Below, piece after piece: positions 18,192 through 28,328 of a stretch of 64,000 nucleotides of DNA (positions within the stretch are counted from its first letter, which is position 1; each line of letters starts with the position of its first letter). A model generated the notes under the pieces. That model was not told the origin of the DNA, did not search any database, and saw only the letters and a program-made list of their open reading frames with translations. Made by a program: the position numbers and the translations under genes. Where the stretch lies: contig NZ_CP079094.1 of the NCBI RefSeq assembly GCF_019285595.1, positions 744,001-808,000 of the forward strand, written 5' to 3'. The stretch comes from Rickettsiella endosymbiont of Dermanyssus gallinae. GTDB lineage: Bacteria > Pseudomonadota > Gammaproteobacteria > Diplorickettsiales > Diplorickettsiaceae.

Positions 18192-19418
18192 ATGTCTGCT
18201 AGTACCCTTGCTACAAAGATATCGGGTCTTAAGAATAGTTTTAAGCACTTAAGTCAAATTTTTGCCATTATTACAGCTTTTGTTTTACCGTTGTCAACGG
18301 CCGCACTGGAAGTTTTTTTTATCGCCAGTGTTGTTTGTTGTCTCCTCGCAGGGGATTGGAAAAAACATGCTGAAGTGTTACGTACTAATCGTATGGCATT
18401 GATGTTTATCGTTTTTTTCTCTTTATTTATAGTGCGTATCGGCTATAGCGTTGCCTCATGGTCAGAAGAACTATATACCTTAAGTAAATATAGTAAGTTT
18501 CTCTTAGGATTCTTTTTATTTTCAGTTTTTAGCGATGAAAAAACACGTTATTATGCGTTTTTTGCTTTTTTATGGGCTGCAACCCTAACTTTATTATTTT
18601 CCTATCTTAAGTTTTTTGGTTGGGATATTTTGCATCGCTTTAGTGGCGATTCAGGTGTTTTTAAAGATCATATCTTTACGGGATTCTTGTTAGCATTTAC
18701 CAGTTATGCCTATTCTTTACTGGCATTTTTAAATAAAAAATGGCGTTTAGTTTTTATTGTTTTATTTTTACTTGCGTCATTTAACGTATTATTTATTAAT
18801 CTAGGCCGATCGGGATACGTTGTTTTTTTCAGCTTACTTTTATTGTTAAGCTGGCAGAAAGTTTCCTGGAAGGGATTTAGTGTGGCTTTATTGCTGTCTG
18901 TTTTTTTATTAGGCGGCACATTGCTATTACCATCACATTTTAAAGATCGTTTTTTTACAGTACACCAAGAAATTCAACAATATGATAAAGGGAAAGAGAA
19001 TACCTCAACCGGCTTGCGTTTAAGTTTCTATAGGAACAGCCTGCAGTTATTCTCTAAACACCCTTGGATAGGTACAGGCACAGGTAGTTTTACTAAAGGC
19101 TATGCTTCAGTCGCTAAAGAAAATGAATGGCTAACCAAAAATCCACATAATGAATATTTGAATATCGGCGTTCAATTTGGGTTATTAGGTATTATCGTGT
19201 TATTAGCTTTATTTATATCGCATTGGCAGCAAAGTTTTAGGTTGTCTTGGTTTGCGAAAAATTTTGCGCAAGCGGTGGTCGTCGCTATAGCGGTAGGTTG
19301 TTTATTTAACTCCTGGTTGCTGGATGTGACCCAGGGAACATTCTATGTTTTCTTTACGGCATTGTTATTTAGTCGCGCGGCTAATAATTGTTTAGAGTTT
19401 GAGCAAGGGATAGGCTGA
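18192..19418 (+). CDS. waaL: O-antigen ligase family protein (WaaL-like)
   Basis: 408 residues with ten or more hydrophobic segments. A large loop near the C-terminal third carries TGLRLSFYRNSLQLFSKHPW and IGTGTGSFTKGY, then KNPHNEYLNIGVQFGLLGI, the H-N-x-Y-L motif of the Wzy_C/ligase superfamily. A GGAAATATTC ribosome site precedes the ATG. The context (core glycosyltransferases upstream, ABC exporter elsewhere, no Wzx) favours ligase over polymerase. It would join undecaprenyl-linked O-polysaccharide to lipid A-core in the periplasm. Confidence 0.85.
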   Translation: MSASTLATKISGLKNSFKHLSQIFAIITAFVLPLSTAALEVFFIASVVCCLLAGDWKKHAEVLRTNRMALMFIVFFSLFIVRIGYSVASWSEELYTLSKYSKFLLGFFLFSVFSDEKTRYYAFFAFLWAATLTLLFSYLKFFGWDILHRFSGDSGVFKDHIFTGFLLAFTSYAYSLLAFLNKKWRLVFIVLFLLASFNVLFINLGRSGYVVFFSLLLLLSWQKVSWKGFSVALLLSVFLLGGTLLLPSHFKDRFFTVHQEIQQYDKGKENTSTGLRLSFYRNSLQLFSKHPWIGTGTGSFTKGYASVAKENEWLTKNPHNEYLNIGVQFGLLGIIVLLALFISHWQQSFRLSWFAKNFAQAVVVAIAVGCLFNSWLLDVTQGTFYVFFTALLFSRAANNCLEFEQGIG

Positions 19419-19449
19419 AAGGTCTAATTTTAATAAGTTTACTCGCTTA

Positions 19450-19477
19450 ATAAAGTATTTTTTTAAAAATACTTTAT
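19450..19477 (+). terminator. AT-rich hairpin after waaL
   Basis: ATAAAGTATTTTT and AAAAATACTTTAT are perfectly complementary around two bases, about 30 bp after the ligase stop. It is a likely terminator or processing hairpin before the yhdP-type gene; there is no long U tract after it. Confidence 0.55.
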
Positions 19478-19589
19478 CTGTGTTAGATTGAGCATTCGAT
19501 TTTTCCTCAGCATTTTCTACACTAGCGTTAAGACTAGGGTTCATAGCAATATAAACCGAATTAGGTTGTCATCATTTTGTTGTGCGCGC

Positions 19590-22500
19590 ATGAAACATTT
19601 GTTTTTTTCACTCTCTCGTTTTGCGGTGGTTTTTTTAGCCAGTAGTTTGGTTTTTATTGCGCTGGTTGTCGTTGTGGGTCGACTTTTAACGCCTTTTTTA
19701 AATCACCAAACGCAAACTATTGAACATTTTACGGCTGATTTATCGCATAAACCGGTACAGATCAAGCAATTCTCAGTGATTTGGCGGGGGTTACGACCCG
19801 TTTTACAGGGCGAAGACGTTACTATTTGGAATGATTCACGTACGCAGCCTCTATTCCAGATAAAACAATTAGATGTAGGTATTAATCTTTTAAAAACGCT
19901 TCTAACAGGCCGTATTAAATTAGGTGAAGTGAGAGGTCTGGGTACCGAATTAGTGATTCATCAAACAAAAGATAATCAATTCACCGTCAATGGGTTTAAT
20001 GCCATCTTGGCTCAGTCTGATAAGGATCCCTCTAATGACATTAATGCACTCTTAGGATGGTTATTAGAGCCACAATTAAGTTTGCAAGATATAAAATTAA
20101 CCTATTATCCGGCATCGGGCGAAAAATGGCCTGAGATGCAACTGAGTGCAGCGATAGAAAATAAAAATAATCATCATTATGTAAGCGCACAATTAGAATC
20201 TATAGGAACAGAGCCAGAGAATTTAACGTTAATTGCTGATATGACAGGATCAGCAGAAGCTTCGCTAAATAATATAAAAGGCCAGTTTTATCTTGAGGGA
20301 CACGCCGTTTTGCTCGATAGATGGATGGCTTTATTATCAAAAAAATATATCATTCAACAGGGTGTTGCTAGCTTTAAACTCTGGTCAGATTGGCAGCAAG
20401 CGCATTTTACTAAGATACAGGCTTTAGTCACACATACTGAAAACAGTGTTGTACAGATTGCCGGACAACCGCCTCTTACCTTAATGCCTTTTTCTGCCAA
20501 TATAGAATGGCAGTCCGCATCTGATAACAACTGGTCTGTTAATGCCATTGTAAAAAATTTAGGTTTTTTAGCTTGGAAAAAAATACCGGGCGTTAAAGGG
20601 TTAAATGCGTATGCCCATATCACGCCGACTTCGGGAATTTTTGTTACGCATTCAAGGGATTTGGATGTAGATTTTAAGAAACTATTCAAAGCACCCATTC
20701 ACCTTGATAGTTTATACAGTGAGTTAAATTGGCAACGTACAACGGATGCAACCTTAATAAAAGTAACAAAATTTTCTGCATTTAACGCCGATGCGTCGGC
20801 GAATGGACAAATGGGTTTATTAATCCCGGCAAATGATACAAGCCCAAAAATTAATTTGTTAGCGCATGTTAAAACCAAGCGACCTTCTCAAATTGGCGCT
20901 TATTTACCATTGCCGTTTGTAGGGCATGAGTTAGTGCAGTGGTTAGATAGTGCCATTATAAAAGGTAAAGGCGATGGTAGTGTCGTACTACAAGGCGCTC
21001 TTTCTGAATTTCCCTTCGACAAAAATGACGGTACTTTTTTAATTGATACAACAATTCATAATGCCGAATTGCATTATGAATCTGGTTGGCCAAATTTACA
21101 GGATATTAATGGCGAACTGGTTTTTTCAGGCCGTCAAATGCAGATGGTGGTGGATTCTGCAGAAACGTTTGGTGTGGATTTAAAGGATATTCGCGCGAAT
21201 ATCCCATTGATTAAAACACATGTGCAAGCCATGTTGCATATTGCAACGGATACCATTAATACGCAATTAGAAAAAGGCTTGGCTTTTTTACAAGCAACAC
21301 CTTTAGCAAAAGATATGGGTGGCTTAACAAGCTTAGCGCTGACAGGACCTTTAAAGTTAGCGTTGCAGCTTAGTATTCCATTGGAGTCAGGAAAAGAAAA
21401 ATTAAAAGTAGCCGGTACAGGTATAACACAAAACGCCAAAGCCAATATTCCTGCACATAACATTCAAATCGATGATTTAAAAGGCCAATTTTCTTTGTCT
21501 GAAACGGGTGTGCAAGCCCAAAATTTAATGGGCTTACTCTGGAATAAACCGATTAAAATTGGTATTCAATCGGTACCTAAAACACAGTTAGCTATTAACT
21601 ACGATGGTATTGATACCTTATTGAGCCCGGAAGGAAAAGGTTGGCGATTTTTGATTAATAATAAAACAGCCAAGGGTAGTGTCTTAATTCCTAATAATAA
21701 AGATCAGGCTATAGAAGCAAATTTTGATTCGCTTATTTTAGGTTCCGAGTCATCTTCACACAGTGATTGGAGTTTTAAACAAATTCCAGCGATTAACTTG
21801 AACGCTAAAGATGTTCGTTACAATGAAATGGATTTTGGCAAAGTACAGTTAAGATTACGTCCCGTTTTAGCGGGTATTGCCATTAGAGGATTACAGGCAG
21901 GCAATACGAGTTATCATTTAATAGCCAATGGTGTTTGGCATAGACAAGAAAATAAAAAAACTGAATTCATAGGACAATTAGATAGTCCTGATTTAAGTGG
22001 TTTTTTACGTAGTTGGGGATTACCCGCTAGTATTAGCGCTGAGCAAGCGCATATTCGATTCAATTTGCAATGGCCAGGTGCGCCCTATGACGTCAATCTT
22101 GCTAGACTACAGGGTAGTTTTTCTTTTAATGCAGCGAATGGTCAGATTGTTGATATTGGATCCAGTGCAGAAGCTAAACTTGGTTTTGGTCGATTGCTAA
22201 CTTTTTTAAGTTTGCAAAGTTTAGGTCGACGTTTGCAGTTAGATTTTAGTGATTTGCAGGCAAAGGGTTTTGATTTTACTAGCATGCAGGGACACTTTAC
22301 TTTAAGGGCTGGCAATGCGATTACACGCGATGTCACTATCGAAGGGTCTGTCGCAGCGATTAGTATTGTAGGGCGTGTTGGATTGCAGACTAAAGATTAT
22401 GATTTAAGGATTAAAGTATTACCGCATTTTACATCGAGTTTACCCGTCATCGTCGGTTTAGCTGGTGGTCCTATTGCCGGGGCTATTACTTGGGTTGCTA

Positions 22501-22595
22501 ATGCAGTATTGGGTTCTACGGTGCAAAAAATTGCGGAGACAAGCTATCATATAACCGGATCTTGGGCGAAACCAAACATTCAAAAAAATACTTAA
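19590..22595 (+). CDS. yhdP: YhdP-family AsmA-like envelope protein
   Basis: 1001 residues from the ATG at 19590. A TTG at 19488 would add 34 residues not expected before the membrane anchor. One N-terminal transmembrane helix (FAVVFLASSLVFIALVVVVG) is followed by a very long periplasmic beta-rich region of the DUF3971/AsmA type. The tail has GFDFTSMQGHFTLRAGNA and LRIKVLPHFTSSLPVIVGLAGG, the conserved C-terminus of YhdP. It is shorter than the E. coli protein (about 1270). YhdP is one of the bridge-like proteins carrying phospholipid to the outer membrane. It is followed by a palindromic hairpin. Confidence 0.9.
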   Translation: MKHLFFSLSRFAVVFLASSLVFIALVVVVGRLLTPFLNHQTQTIEHFTADLSHKPVQIKQFSVIWRGLRPVLQGEDVTIWNDSRTQPLFQIKQLDVGINLLKTLLTGRIKLGEVRGLGTELVIHQTKDNQFTVNGFNAILAQSDKDPSNDINALLGWLLEPQLSLQDIKLTYYPASGEKWPEMQLSAAIENKNNHHYVSAQLESIGTEPENLTLIADMTGSAEASLNNIKGQFYLEGHAVLLDRWMALLSKKYIIQQGVASFKLWSDWQQAHFTKIQALVTHTENSVVQIAGQPPLTLMPFSANIEWQSASDNNWSVNAIVKNLGFLAWKKIPGVKGLNAYAHITPTSGIFVTHSRDLDVDFKKLFKAPIHLDSLYSELNWQRTTDATLIKVTKFSAFNADASANGQMGLLIPANDTSPKINLLAHVKTKRPSQIGAYLPLPFVGHELVQWLDSAIIKGKGDGSVVLQGALSEFPFDKNDGTFLIDTTIHNAELHYESGWPNLQDINGELVFSGRQMQMVVDSAETFGVDLKDIRANIPLIKTHVQAMLHIATDTINTQLEKGLAFLQATPLAKDMGGLTSLALTGPLKLALQLSIPLESGKEKLKVAGTGITQNAKANIPAHNIQIDDLKGQFSLSETGVQAQNLMGLLWNKPIKIGIQSVPKTQLAINYDGIDTLLSPEGKGWRFLINNKTAKGSVLIPNNKDQAIEANFDSLILGSESSSHSDWSFKQIPAINLNAKDVRYNEMDFGKVQLRLRPVLAGIAIRGLQAGNTSYHLIANGVWHRQENKKTEFIGQLDSPDLSGFLRSWGLPASISAEQAHIRFNLQWPGAPYDVNLARLQGSFSFNAANGQIVDIGSSAEAKLGFGRLLTFLSLQSLGRRLQLDFSDLQAKGFDFTSMQGHFTLRAGNAITRDVTIEGSVAAISIVGRVGLQTKDYDLRIKVLPHFTSSLPVIVGLAGGPIAGAITWVANAVLGSTVQKIAETSYHITGSWAKPNIQKNT

Positions 22596-22640
22596 TTTTA
22601 GCGCATTGAAAATTCAATTGAGAGATTGATAAGGTATAAA

Positions 22641-22662
22641 AAAACAGCATGCATGCTGTTTT
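22641..22662. terminator. Perfect palindrome/terminator between yhdP and tldD
   Basis: AAAACAGCATG and CATGCTGTTTT are directly adjacent inverted arms, a 22-bp palindrome 45 bp after the yhdP stop, flanked by A/T runs. It probably ends the upstream transcript. Confidence 0.6.
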
Positions 22663-22718
22663 AAAATTAGCAGCTATGCGTATGAATTGCATCCTATTGC
22701 CGGCTACGATAGGATGTA

Positions 22719-24170
22719 ATGATGAGCAAAAATAATCTTATACTTGCCCGCCAAGTTTTATTAGAGCCAGCGGGTCTTACTGAAAATCAGTTACAAACCG
22801 TTCTAAGTCAGCTACTCAGTCCAGCGGTGGACATGGCCGATCTCTATTTTCAAGCAACACAATCAGAGAGTTGGGTGCTAGAAGATCGAATCGTTAAAAA
22901 TGGTAGCTTTAATATTGAGCGGGGCGTGGGCGTGCGCGCCATTAGCGGTGAAAAAACCGGCTTTGCTTATTCGGATGATATCATCTTACCTGCATTACAA
23001 TCAGCCGCTAAGATGGCGGCAAGTATTGCGGGCAGAGGGCAGCATGGCCGCATGAATGCTTGGCAGAAGAAACCCTTAATTAACCCCTTATACCAGCCCA
23101 TTGACCCCACCTTATCCTTGAATGAACGTGAAAAATTAGACTTATTACGACAAGTAGATGAAGCGGCGCGGGCGATGGATCCGCGTATACAACAAGTTAA
23201 TGTGAGTTTGGTGGGTGAACAAGAAACCATATTAGTACTCAATAGCGATGGCTCGATGTCAGCGGATATTCGGCCTTTAGTTCGTTTAAATGTCAGTGTG
23301 ATTGCTGAAGAAAAAGGTCAACGCGAGCAAGGATTTGCTGGCGGTGGTGGGCGAACGGATTATCATTATTTTATACGCGATAATATTGCCGTTGATTTAG
23401 CCAAAGAAGCGGTTCGGCAAGCCATTTTAAATTTAGAAGCAGTGCCAGCACCCGCTGGCACGATGCCGGTTGTATTAGGACCTGGTTGGCCGGGCGTTCT
23501 ATTGCACGAAGCGGTAGGTCATGGTTTAGAAGGTGATTTCAATCGTAAAGGAAGTTCTGCTTTTACAGGTCGGATTGGTGAGCGTGTCGCTTCACCTGGT
23601 TGTACCGTGGTAGATGATGGCACATTACCGAATCGACGTGGTTCACTCACGATTGACGACGAAGGAACGCCTACTCAGCGAACCATACTGATTGAAAAAG
23701 GGATTTTAAAAGGGTACATGCAAGATAAACTTAATGCGCGTTTGATGGGAACGCAGTCTACCGGTAATGGTCGTCGAGAATCCTATGCTTGTCTCCCTAT
23801 GCCGAGAATGACCAATACGTATATGCTGCCCGGACCTTATGCGCCGGAAGAGATTATTGCTTCGGTTGATAAAGGCATTTATGCCGTGAATTTTTCCGGT
23901 GGGCAGGTTGATATTACATCGGGTAAATTTGTATTTTCAGCTTGTGAGGCCTATTTGATTGAGAATGGTCGAATAACGCGCCCTGTTAAAGGTGCTACCT
24001 TAATTGGCAATGGACCAGAAGTGTTAACTCAGGTTTCGATGATAGGTAATGATCTAAAACTTGACAGTGGCATTGGTAGTTGTGGAAAAGAAGGGCAAAG
24101 TGTTCCTGTTGGCGTGGGACAGCCTACTTTGAAGATAGATACACTAACCGTGGGTGGTACCGCAACTTAG
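22719..24170 (+). CDS. tldD: Metalloprotease TldD
   Basis: 483 residues. The zinc motif [20 protein letters not shown] (HExxxH) lies near residue 262, the family's active site. Other TldD features are FAYSDDI, GAGGGRT-like Gly runs ([16 protein letters not shown]) and the C-terminal [21 protein letters not shown]. TldD works with TldE/PmbA in peptide processing and toxin/antitoxin or RiPP leader cleavage; tldE is not in the window. The stop codon is the first pairing base region of the stem-loop at 24169-24248. Confidence 0.95.
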   Translation: MMSKNNLILARQVLLEPAGLTENQLQTVLSQLLSPAVDMADLYFQATQSESWVLEDRIVKNGSFNIERGVGVRAISGEKTGFAYSDDIILPALQSAAKMAASIAGRGQHGRMNAWQKKPLINPLYQPIDPTLSLNEREKLDLLRQVDEAARAMDPRIQQVNVSLVGEQETILVLNSDGSMSADIRPLVRLNVSVIAEEKGQREQGFAGGGGRTDYHYFIRDNIAVDLAKEAVRQAILNLEAVPAPAGTMPVVLGPGWPGVLLHEAVGHGLEGDFNRKGSSAFTGRIGERVASPGCTVVDDGTLPNRRGSLTIDDEGTPTQRTILIEKGILKGYMQDKLNARLMGTQSTGNGRRESYACLPMPRMTNTYMLPGPYAPEEIIASVDKGIYAVNFSGGQVDITSGKFVFSACEAYLIENGRITRPVKGATLIGNGPEVLTQVSMIGNDLKLDSGIGSCGKEGQSVPVGVGQPTLKIDTLTVGGTAT

Positions 24171-24248
24171 AAAGTGTCTTTGATTGCACTTTGATGGACA
24201 AAAAACAACGTTTTTTGTCTCGTCCGAGCATAATCAACGACACTTTCT
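24169..24248. other. 80-nt nested stem-loop between tldD and msbA
   Basis: Outer arms AGAAAGTGTCTTTGATT (24169-24185) and AATCAACGACACTTTCT (24232-24248) pair over 17 positions with one mismatch. Inside, GACAAAAAAC (24197-24206) pairs perfectly with GTTTTTTGTC (24210-24219) over a 3-nt loop. It starts at the tldD stop and ends 28 bp before msbA. It could be an attenuating or processing structure or a short palindromic repeat. Confidence 0.7.
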
Positions 24249-24276
24249 TTGAATTTACAAAACTATTTTTTACACT

Positions 24277-26010
24277 ATGACAGAATCCACATCCCATCTT
24301 TACACGTATCGTCGTTTATTGCGCTATCTACACCGTAACTGGGGATGGTTTTTATTAGGGGTAATAGGCACTGTTTTTTTAGCGGGTACCGATGCAGGTC
24401 TGATTTGGTTTTTAAAGCCTTTATTAAATAAAGGTTTTGTCGCTAAAGATATGCACTTTATACGTTATTTACCGCTTATTTTAGTGATTGCGTTTATTGT
24501 GCGCGGGCTGGCTAATTTTTCTTCAGGTTATTGCTTAGCACGGGTTGCTAGAAGTACCGTCATGCATATTCGGCAAGAAGTGTTAGCCAAACTGTTACGC
24601 TTACCAGCTACTTTTTACGATAATACAACGTCCGGCCAATTACTTTCGACGATTATTTATAACGTTGAGCAAATAGCCAATGCAAGCACCAATTCATTAA
24701 TTACATTAGTGCAAGAAAGTGCATTTATTATTGGCTTAGTCATTATTATGTTAACGGCCAGTTGGCAATTGAGTTTCCTTTTCTTTATTACTGTGCCTAC
24801 GATGATTTGGATTGCGCGTTATTCAAGCCGTCGTATGCGCACTTTGAATAAAGCGGTGCAAGATTCAATGAGTGAATTGACGCAAGTGGCTGAAGAAGTT
24901 ATCGATGGCTATAAAGTAATTCGCACCTTTGGTGGCGAAAATTACGAAACAACAAAATTTAATAGTTTACTAGGGCGAAACCGTTTTCGTGAATTAAAGG
25001 TGGTCGTAACGGGTTCTTTAGCCAGTTCAGCAGTACAACTTATTGCGGGAGGAATCATTGTGGTTACGATTTATCTTGCGACATCCCATTTGACGCATAT
25101 TACGGCAGGGGGATTTGCCTCGATGGTGACGGCTATGTTGCTTTTATTAAAGCCTATGCGCAATTTAGCCGCCGTTAATAACGTTATTCAGCGCGGTGTG
25201 TCGGCAGCGACGAGTATTTTTTCTTTATTAGATGAAAAGCCAGAACGTGATGAAGGAACGCATACTTTATCGACGGTCAAAGGTGCGTTGGAATTTCGGG
25301 ATGTTAATTTTTCTTATTTGCCAAATCAGGTTGTTTTAGCGGGGATTAGTTTTAACGTTAATCCGGGCGAAACGATTGCTATAGTAGGGCGTTCAGGCAG
25401 CGGAAAATCCACCTTAGTTAATTTATTACCGCGTTTTTATGATCATTACACCGGAAAAATTCTTTTGGATGATATTGATATTCGTGAATTAAAACTCCGC
25501 GATCTACGTACTCAATTTGCGTTTGTTTCGCAGCATGTGACTTTATTTAATGACACCATTGCGCATAACATTGCTTATGGCCAATTAAGTAATGTCAGTG
25601 AATCTATGATTAGACGTGCGGCAACAGCGGCGCATGCCATGGAATTTATTCAACAAATGCCTGAAGGGTTGAATACTTTAATTGGTGAAAATGGTGTGTT
25701 ACTATCTGGTGGTCAACGGCAACGGATTGCAATTGCACGCGCGTTACTTAAGAACGCACCCTTTCTGATTTTAGATGAAGCGACTTCTGCCTTAGATACC
25801 GAAGCGGAGCGACATATACAAGCGGCATTAGAGGAGCTTATGCACAATCGCACAACCTTAGTTATCGCGCATCGACTTTCTACCGTAGAAAAAGCCAGTA
25901 AAATTTTAGTGTTGGATGCGGGTTGTATTGTTGAAACCGGTACACACCAAGAGTTACTCGCAAAAAATGGTTATTATGCCAAGCTTTATAGTATGCAGTT
26001 TGCAGTTTAA
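24277..26010 (+). CDS. msbA: Lipid A export permease/ATP-binding protein MsbA
   Basis: 577 residues, the usual half-transporter length. Six-helix membrane domain in residues 1-310, then the nucleotide-binding domain: Walker A GRSGSGKSTLVN, Q-loop AFVSQHVTLF, signature LLSGGQRQRIAIARA, Walker B FLILDEATSALD and H-loop VIAHRLSTVE. As a homodimer it flips lipid A-core across the inner membrane. In many gammaproteobacteria msbA is next to lpxK and kdsB; here a polysaccharide locus follows. Confidence 0.95.
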   Translation: MTESTSHLYTYRRLLRYLHRNWGWFLLGVIGTVFLAGTDAGLIWFLKPLLNKGFVAKDMHFIRYLPLILVIAFIVRGLANFSSGYCLARVARSTVMHIRQEVLAKLLRLPATFYDNTTSGQLLSTIIYNVEQIANASTNSLITLVQESAFIIGLVIIMLTASWQLSFLFFITVPTMIWIARYSSRRMRTLNKAVQDSMSELTQVAEEVIDGYKVIRTFGGENYETTKFNSLLGRNRFRELKVVVTGSLASSAVQLIAGGIIVVTIYLATSHLTHITAGGFASMVTAMLLLLKPMRNLAAVNNVIQRGVSAATSIFSLLDEKPERDEGTHTLSTVKGALEFRDVNFSYLPNQVVLAGISFNVNPGETIAIVGRSGSGKSTLVNLLPRFYDHYTGKILLDDIDIRELKLRDLRTQFAFVSQHVTLFNDTIAHNIAYGQLSNVSESMIRRAATAAHAMEFIQQMPEGLNTLIGENGVLLSGGQRQRIAIARALLKNAPFLILDEATSALDTEAERHIQAALEELMHNRTTLVIAHRLSTVEKASKILVLDAGCIVETGTHQELLAKNGYYAKLYSMQFAV

Positions 26011-26079
26011 ATGTTTTAAAACAACGAGTTATTAAAATATTAAATATTAATTTTCATTGAATCATAGGGAAATAATTCA

Positions 26080-28287
26080 ATGTTAGAGAAAAGGGATTAT
26101 GAAATTGCTGCTAATCGATCCGCTTTATTTCTCTGGTTTGCACGAATAATTAGCTTAGAATCTTTTCCCTTATTACTCCCCATTTTTTTAGGCATATCGG
26201 CTTTTGTTTTTATTACCGGTGGGAAAATTATAGATCCTACTTTCGTAGATTGGCTTTTAAATACCTGCGATTCAGGGAATAGTTTTATAGCATGGCAATT
26301 TTTTAGACATACGCCTCTATTGCAAAGTCCTTTAGCGAGTAATTATCCCTACGGTATGGGGATCGGAGGTTCTCTTAGCTATGCAGAACCACTTTTACTT
26401 TTTGCAATCCCTTTTAAATTAATTTCTAATCTATTGCCCGAACAATTCCAGTATATGGGTTTGTGGCTATCGCTATGTTTTATATTACAGGCCGTTTTTT
26501 CTTGGTTACTACTCTCAAAAATAACCACCGATAAGGGTATAAAATTTTTAGCCAGTGTCTTTTTTGTATTAGCACCGCCTTTTCTGTGTCGTCTGCATGG
26601 TCATCCACAATTTTTAGGGCAGTGGTTAATCTTAGCCGGAATTTTTTTTTATTTTTCAGATCATTTTCGTAAACGAGCGTGGCCCATTTTTATTGCTATT
26701 GCAGCAGTCGTGCATCCCTATCTTTTACTCATGTTATTAGTTTTATGGGCGGCTGATGTAGGTCATAGAAAATTAATACACGAATTAAATTATAAAGACA
26801 TGGCGTACTCTATTTCTTTTGTGAGTACTCTCGTTTTGCTGATTATATGGCAAGCTGGTTATTTCATGATTCCTGCTAACGCAATAACCACAGGTGGGTT
26901 TGGCTTGTACCGAATGAATCTTTTATCGCTATTTAATCCTAGAGATGACGCTTTCCTGATAAATGATTGGTCGCATATATTGAAGAATCAATCCAGAGGG
27001 TCAGGGGATTTTGAAGGATTCATGTATTTAGGTATTGGCATGCTGCTGTTAGCGTTAACAGGCTTCTTACGCGGCATAGAAACTTTACAATTCAATGTAT
27101 TATGGCGCGCTTTTAGAAAAAACAGTATTTTATTGCTAACGGCAACATTATTAACGTTACTTGCATTATCCAATCAAGTTGCTTTTGGTTCCTATGAGTT
27201 GTTTCACTATGAGCTGCCTGGGATTTTGGGTGTATTTAGGGCTTCTGGGCGTTTATTTTGGCCCGTTTTTTATTTGATTTATTTGTTCATTTTTTATTTA
27301 GTCATTAAAAATAATAAAAAAAATACCGCTAGACTCTTAATCGCTATTTGTTTGCTTATTCAGCTCGTTGATTCCGGCAATATCTATACTCAGCTTAGAG
27401 GTTTTTTAAGTCAAGCAAAGCCCTATGACTCATCATTGCGCAATCCTTTTTGGGGGAAAGTGGCTAAGAAGTATAAAAAAATTGTTTATGTATTACCTGG
27501 GCTTTATCGATTTAGCTTAAAACCACTGGTTTATTATGCCTCACTAAATCATATGTCAATTAATATGGGTTATTTTGCACGTACTGATGTGCAACGACTC
27601 CATGAAAATAAAATGCTATTGATGGATTCTATTCTGCAGAGTAAGTTTGATAATGACACCTTATATGTTTTTAATGATAAAAATTTATTTGGGCTATTCT
27701 CTGCAGAAAATATAAAAACTCCCTATCAATTTGCTTACGTAGATAATTTTTTTGTGTTTGCTCCTAAGCTGCCATTCCCTTTTGCTGATGATGTTGCGAT
27801 AAATTTGCAAAAAATAGCAAACGATTATGCCTATAAATTAGGTACCGTGGTTGACTTTTCAACGGCAGAAAGTAATTTTAATGATTATTTGCTTCCTCTA
27901 GGTGGATTTAGTATACCTGAAGGAAAAGGAACGTGGACAGTGGGTGATTCCTCTTTATTTCTTCTTAGACTAGCTGAAAAACCTAATTCAGATTTAGTAC
28001 TGAAGTTGAATGTGATGCCTTTTCTTACTGAGAAGCATCCCATTTTAGATATGGAAGTGCGTGCGAATCAGCACTCTTTGGGTTATCTACACTTTGATAT
28101 AAAAAACAAACTTCCTATCAGTGAAATGACTATTCCACAATCAATCATTAGCGATGATAAGCTAATAAAATTTGAGCTTTATTTTAATGAAGCAATTTCT
28201 CCTGCCGAAGTTGGTTTTAATTCAGATGTGCGTAAGCTAGGCGTTTTTGTTGCTTCGTTACAGATCGATAGAAAAAATAAAATTTGA
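26080..28287 (+). CDS. Large polytopic membrane protein, possible GT-C type glycosyltransferase (DUF6311-like)
   Basis: 735 residues. About ten to twelve hydrophobic helices in the first 450 residues, then a soluble periplasmic-type C-terminal domain of about 280 residues. The first loop after helix 1 (DSGNSFIAWQFFRHTPLLQSPLASNYPYGMGIGGSLSYAEPLLL) resembles DUF6311 proteins, which have a GT-C-like plan, but this assignment is from memory of the family pattern. It precedes the GtrB-like GT2 gene, so a role in transferring a polyprenyl-linked sugar to the LPS, as in gtr clusters, is plausible. Very AT-rich. Confidence 0.65.
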   Translation: MLEKRDYEIAANRSALFLWFARIISLESFPLLLPIFLGISAFVFITGGKIIDPTFVDWLLNTCDSGNSFIAWQFFRHTPLLQSPLASNYPYGMGIGGSLSYAEPLLLFAIPFKLISNLLPEQFQYMGLWLSLCFILQAVFSWLLLSKITTDKGIKFLASVFFVLAPPFLCRLHGHPQFLGQWLILAGIFFYFSDHFRKRAWPIFIAIAAVVHPYLLLMLLVLWAADVGHRKLIHELNYKDMAYSISFVSTLVLLIIWQAGYFMIPANAITTGGFGLYRMNLLSLFNPRDDAFLINDWSHILKNQSRGSGDFEGFMYLGIGMLLLALTGFLRGIETLQFNVLWRAFRKNSILLLTATLLTLLALSNQVAFGSYELFHYELPGILGVFRASGRLFWPVFYLIYLFIFYLVIKNNKKNTARLLIAICLLIQLVDSGNIYTQLRGFLSQAKPYDSSLRNPFWGKVAKKYKKIVYVLPGLYRFSLKPLVYYASLNHMSINMGYFARTDVQRLHENKMLLMDSILQSKFDNDTLYVFNDKNLFGLFSAENIKTPYQFAYVDNFFVFAPKLPFPFADDVAINLQKIANDYAYKLGTVVDFSTAESNFNDYLLPLGGFSIPEGKGTWTVGDSSLFLLRLAEKPNSDLVLKLNVMPFLTEKHPILDMEVRANQHSLGYLHFDIKNKLPISEMTIPQSIISDDKLIKFELYFNEAISPAEVGFNSDVRKLGVFVASLQIDRKNKI

Positions 28288-28328
28288 ACTATTTTAAGGA
28301 TTAAGTGCTAAGCGTATAAAGGGAAATT

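Noticed and set aside
18192-19418. O-antigen polymerase Wzy instead of ligase
   Set aside because: Wzy and WaaL share the fold, but an ABC exporter is present, no Wzx was seen, and the gene sits with core glycosyltransferases, so ligase is preferred.
24169-24248. Riboswitch upstream of msbA
   Set aside because: The structure is a simple nested hairpin without the conserved loops of any known riboswitch class.
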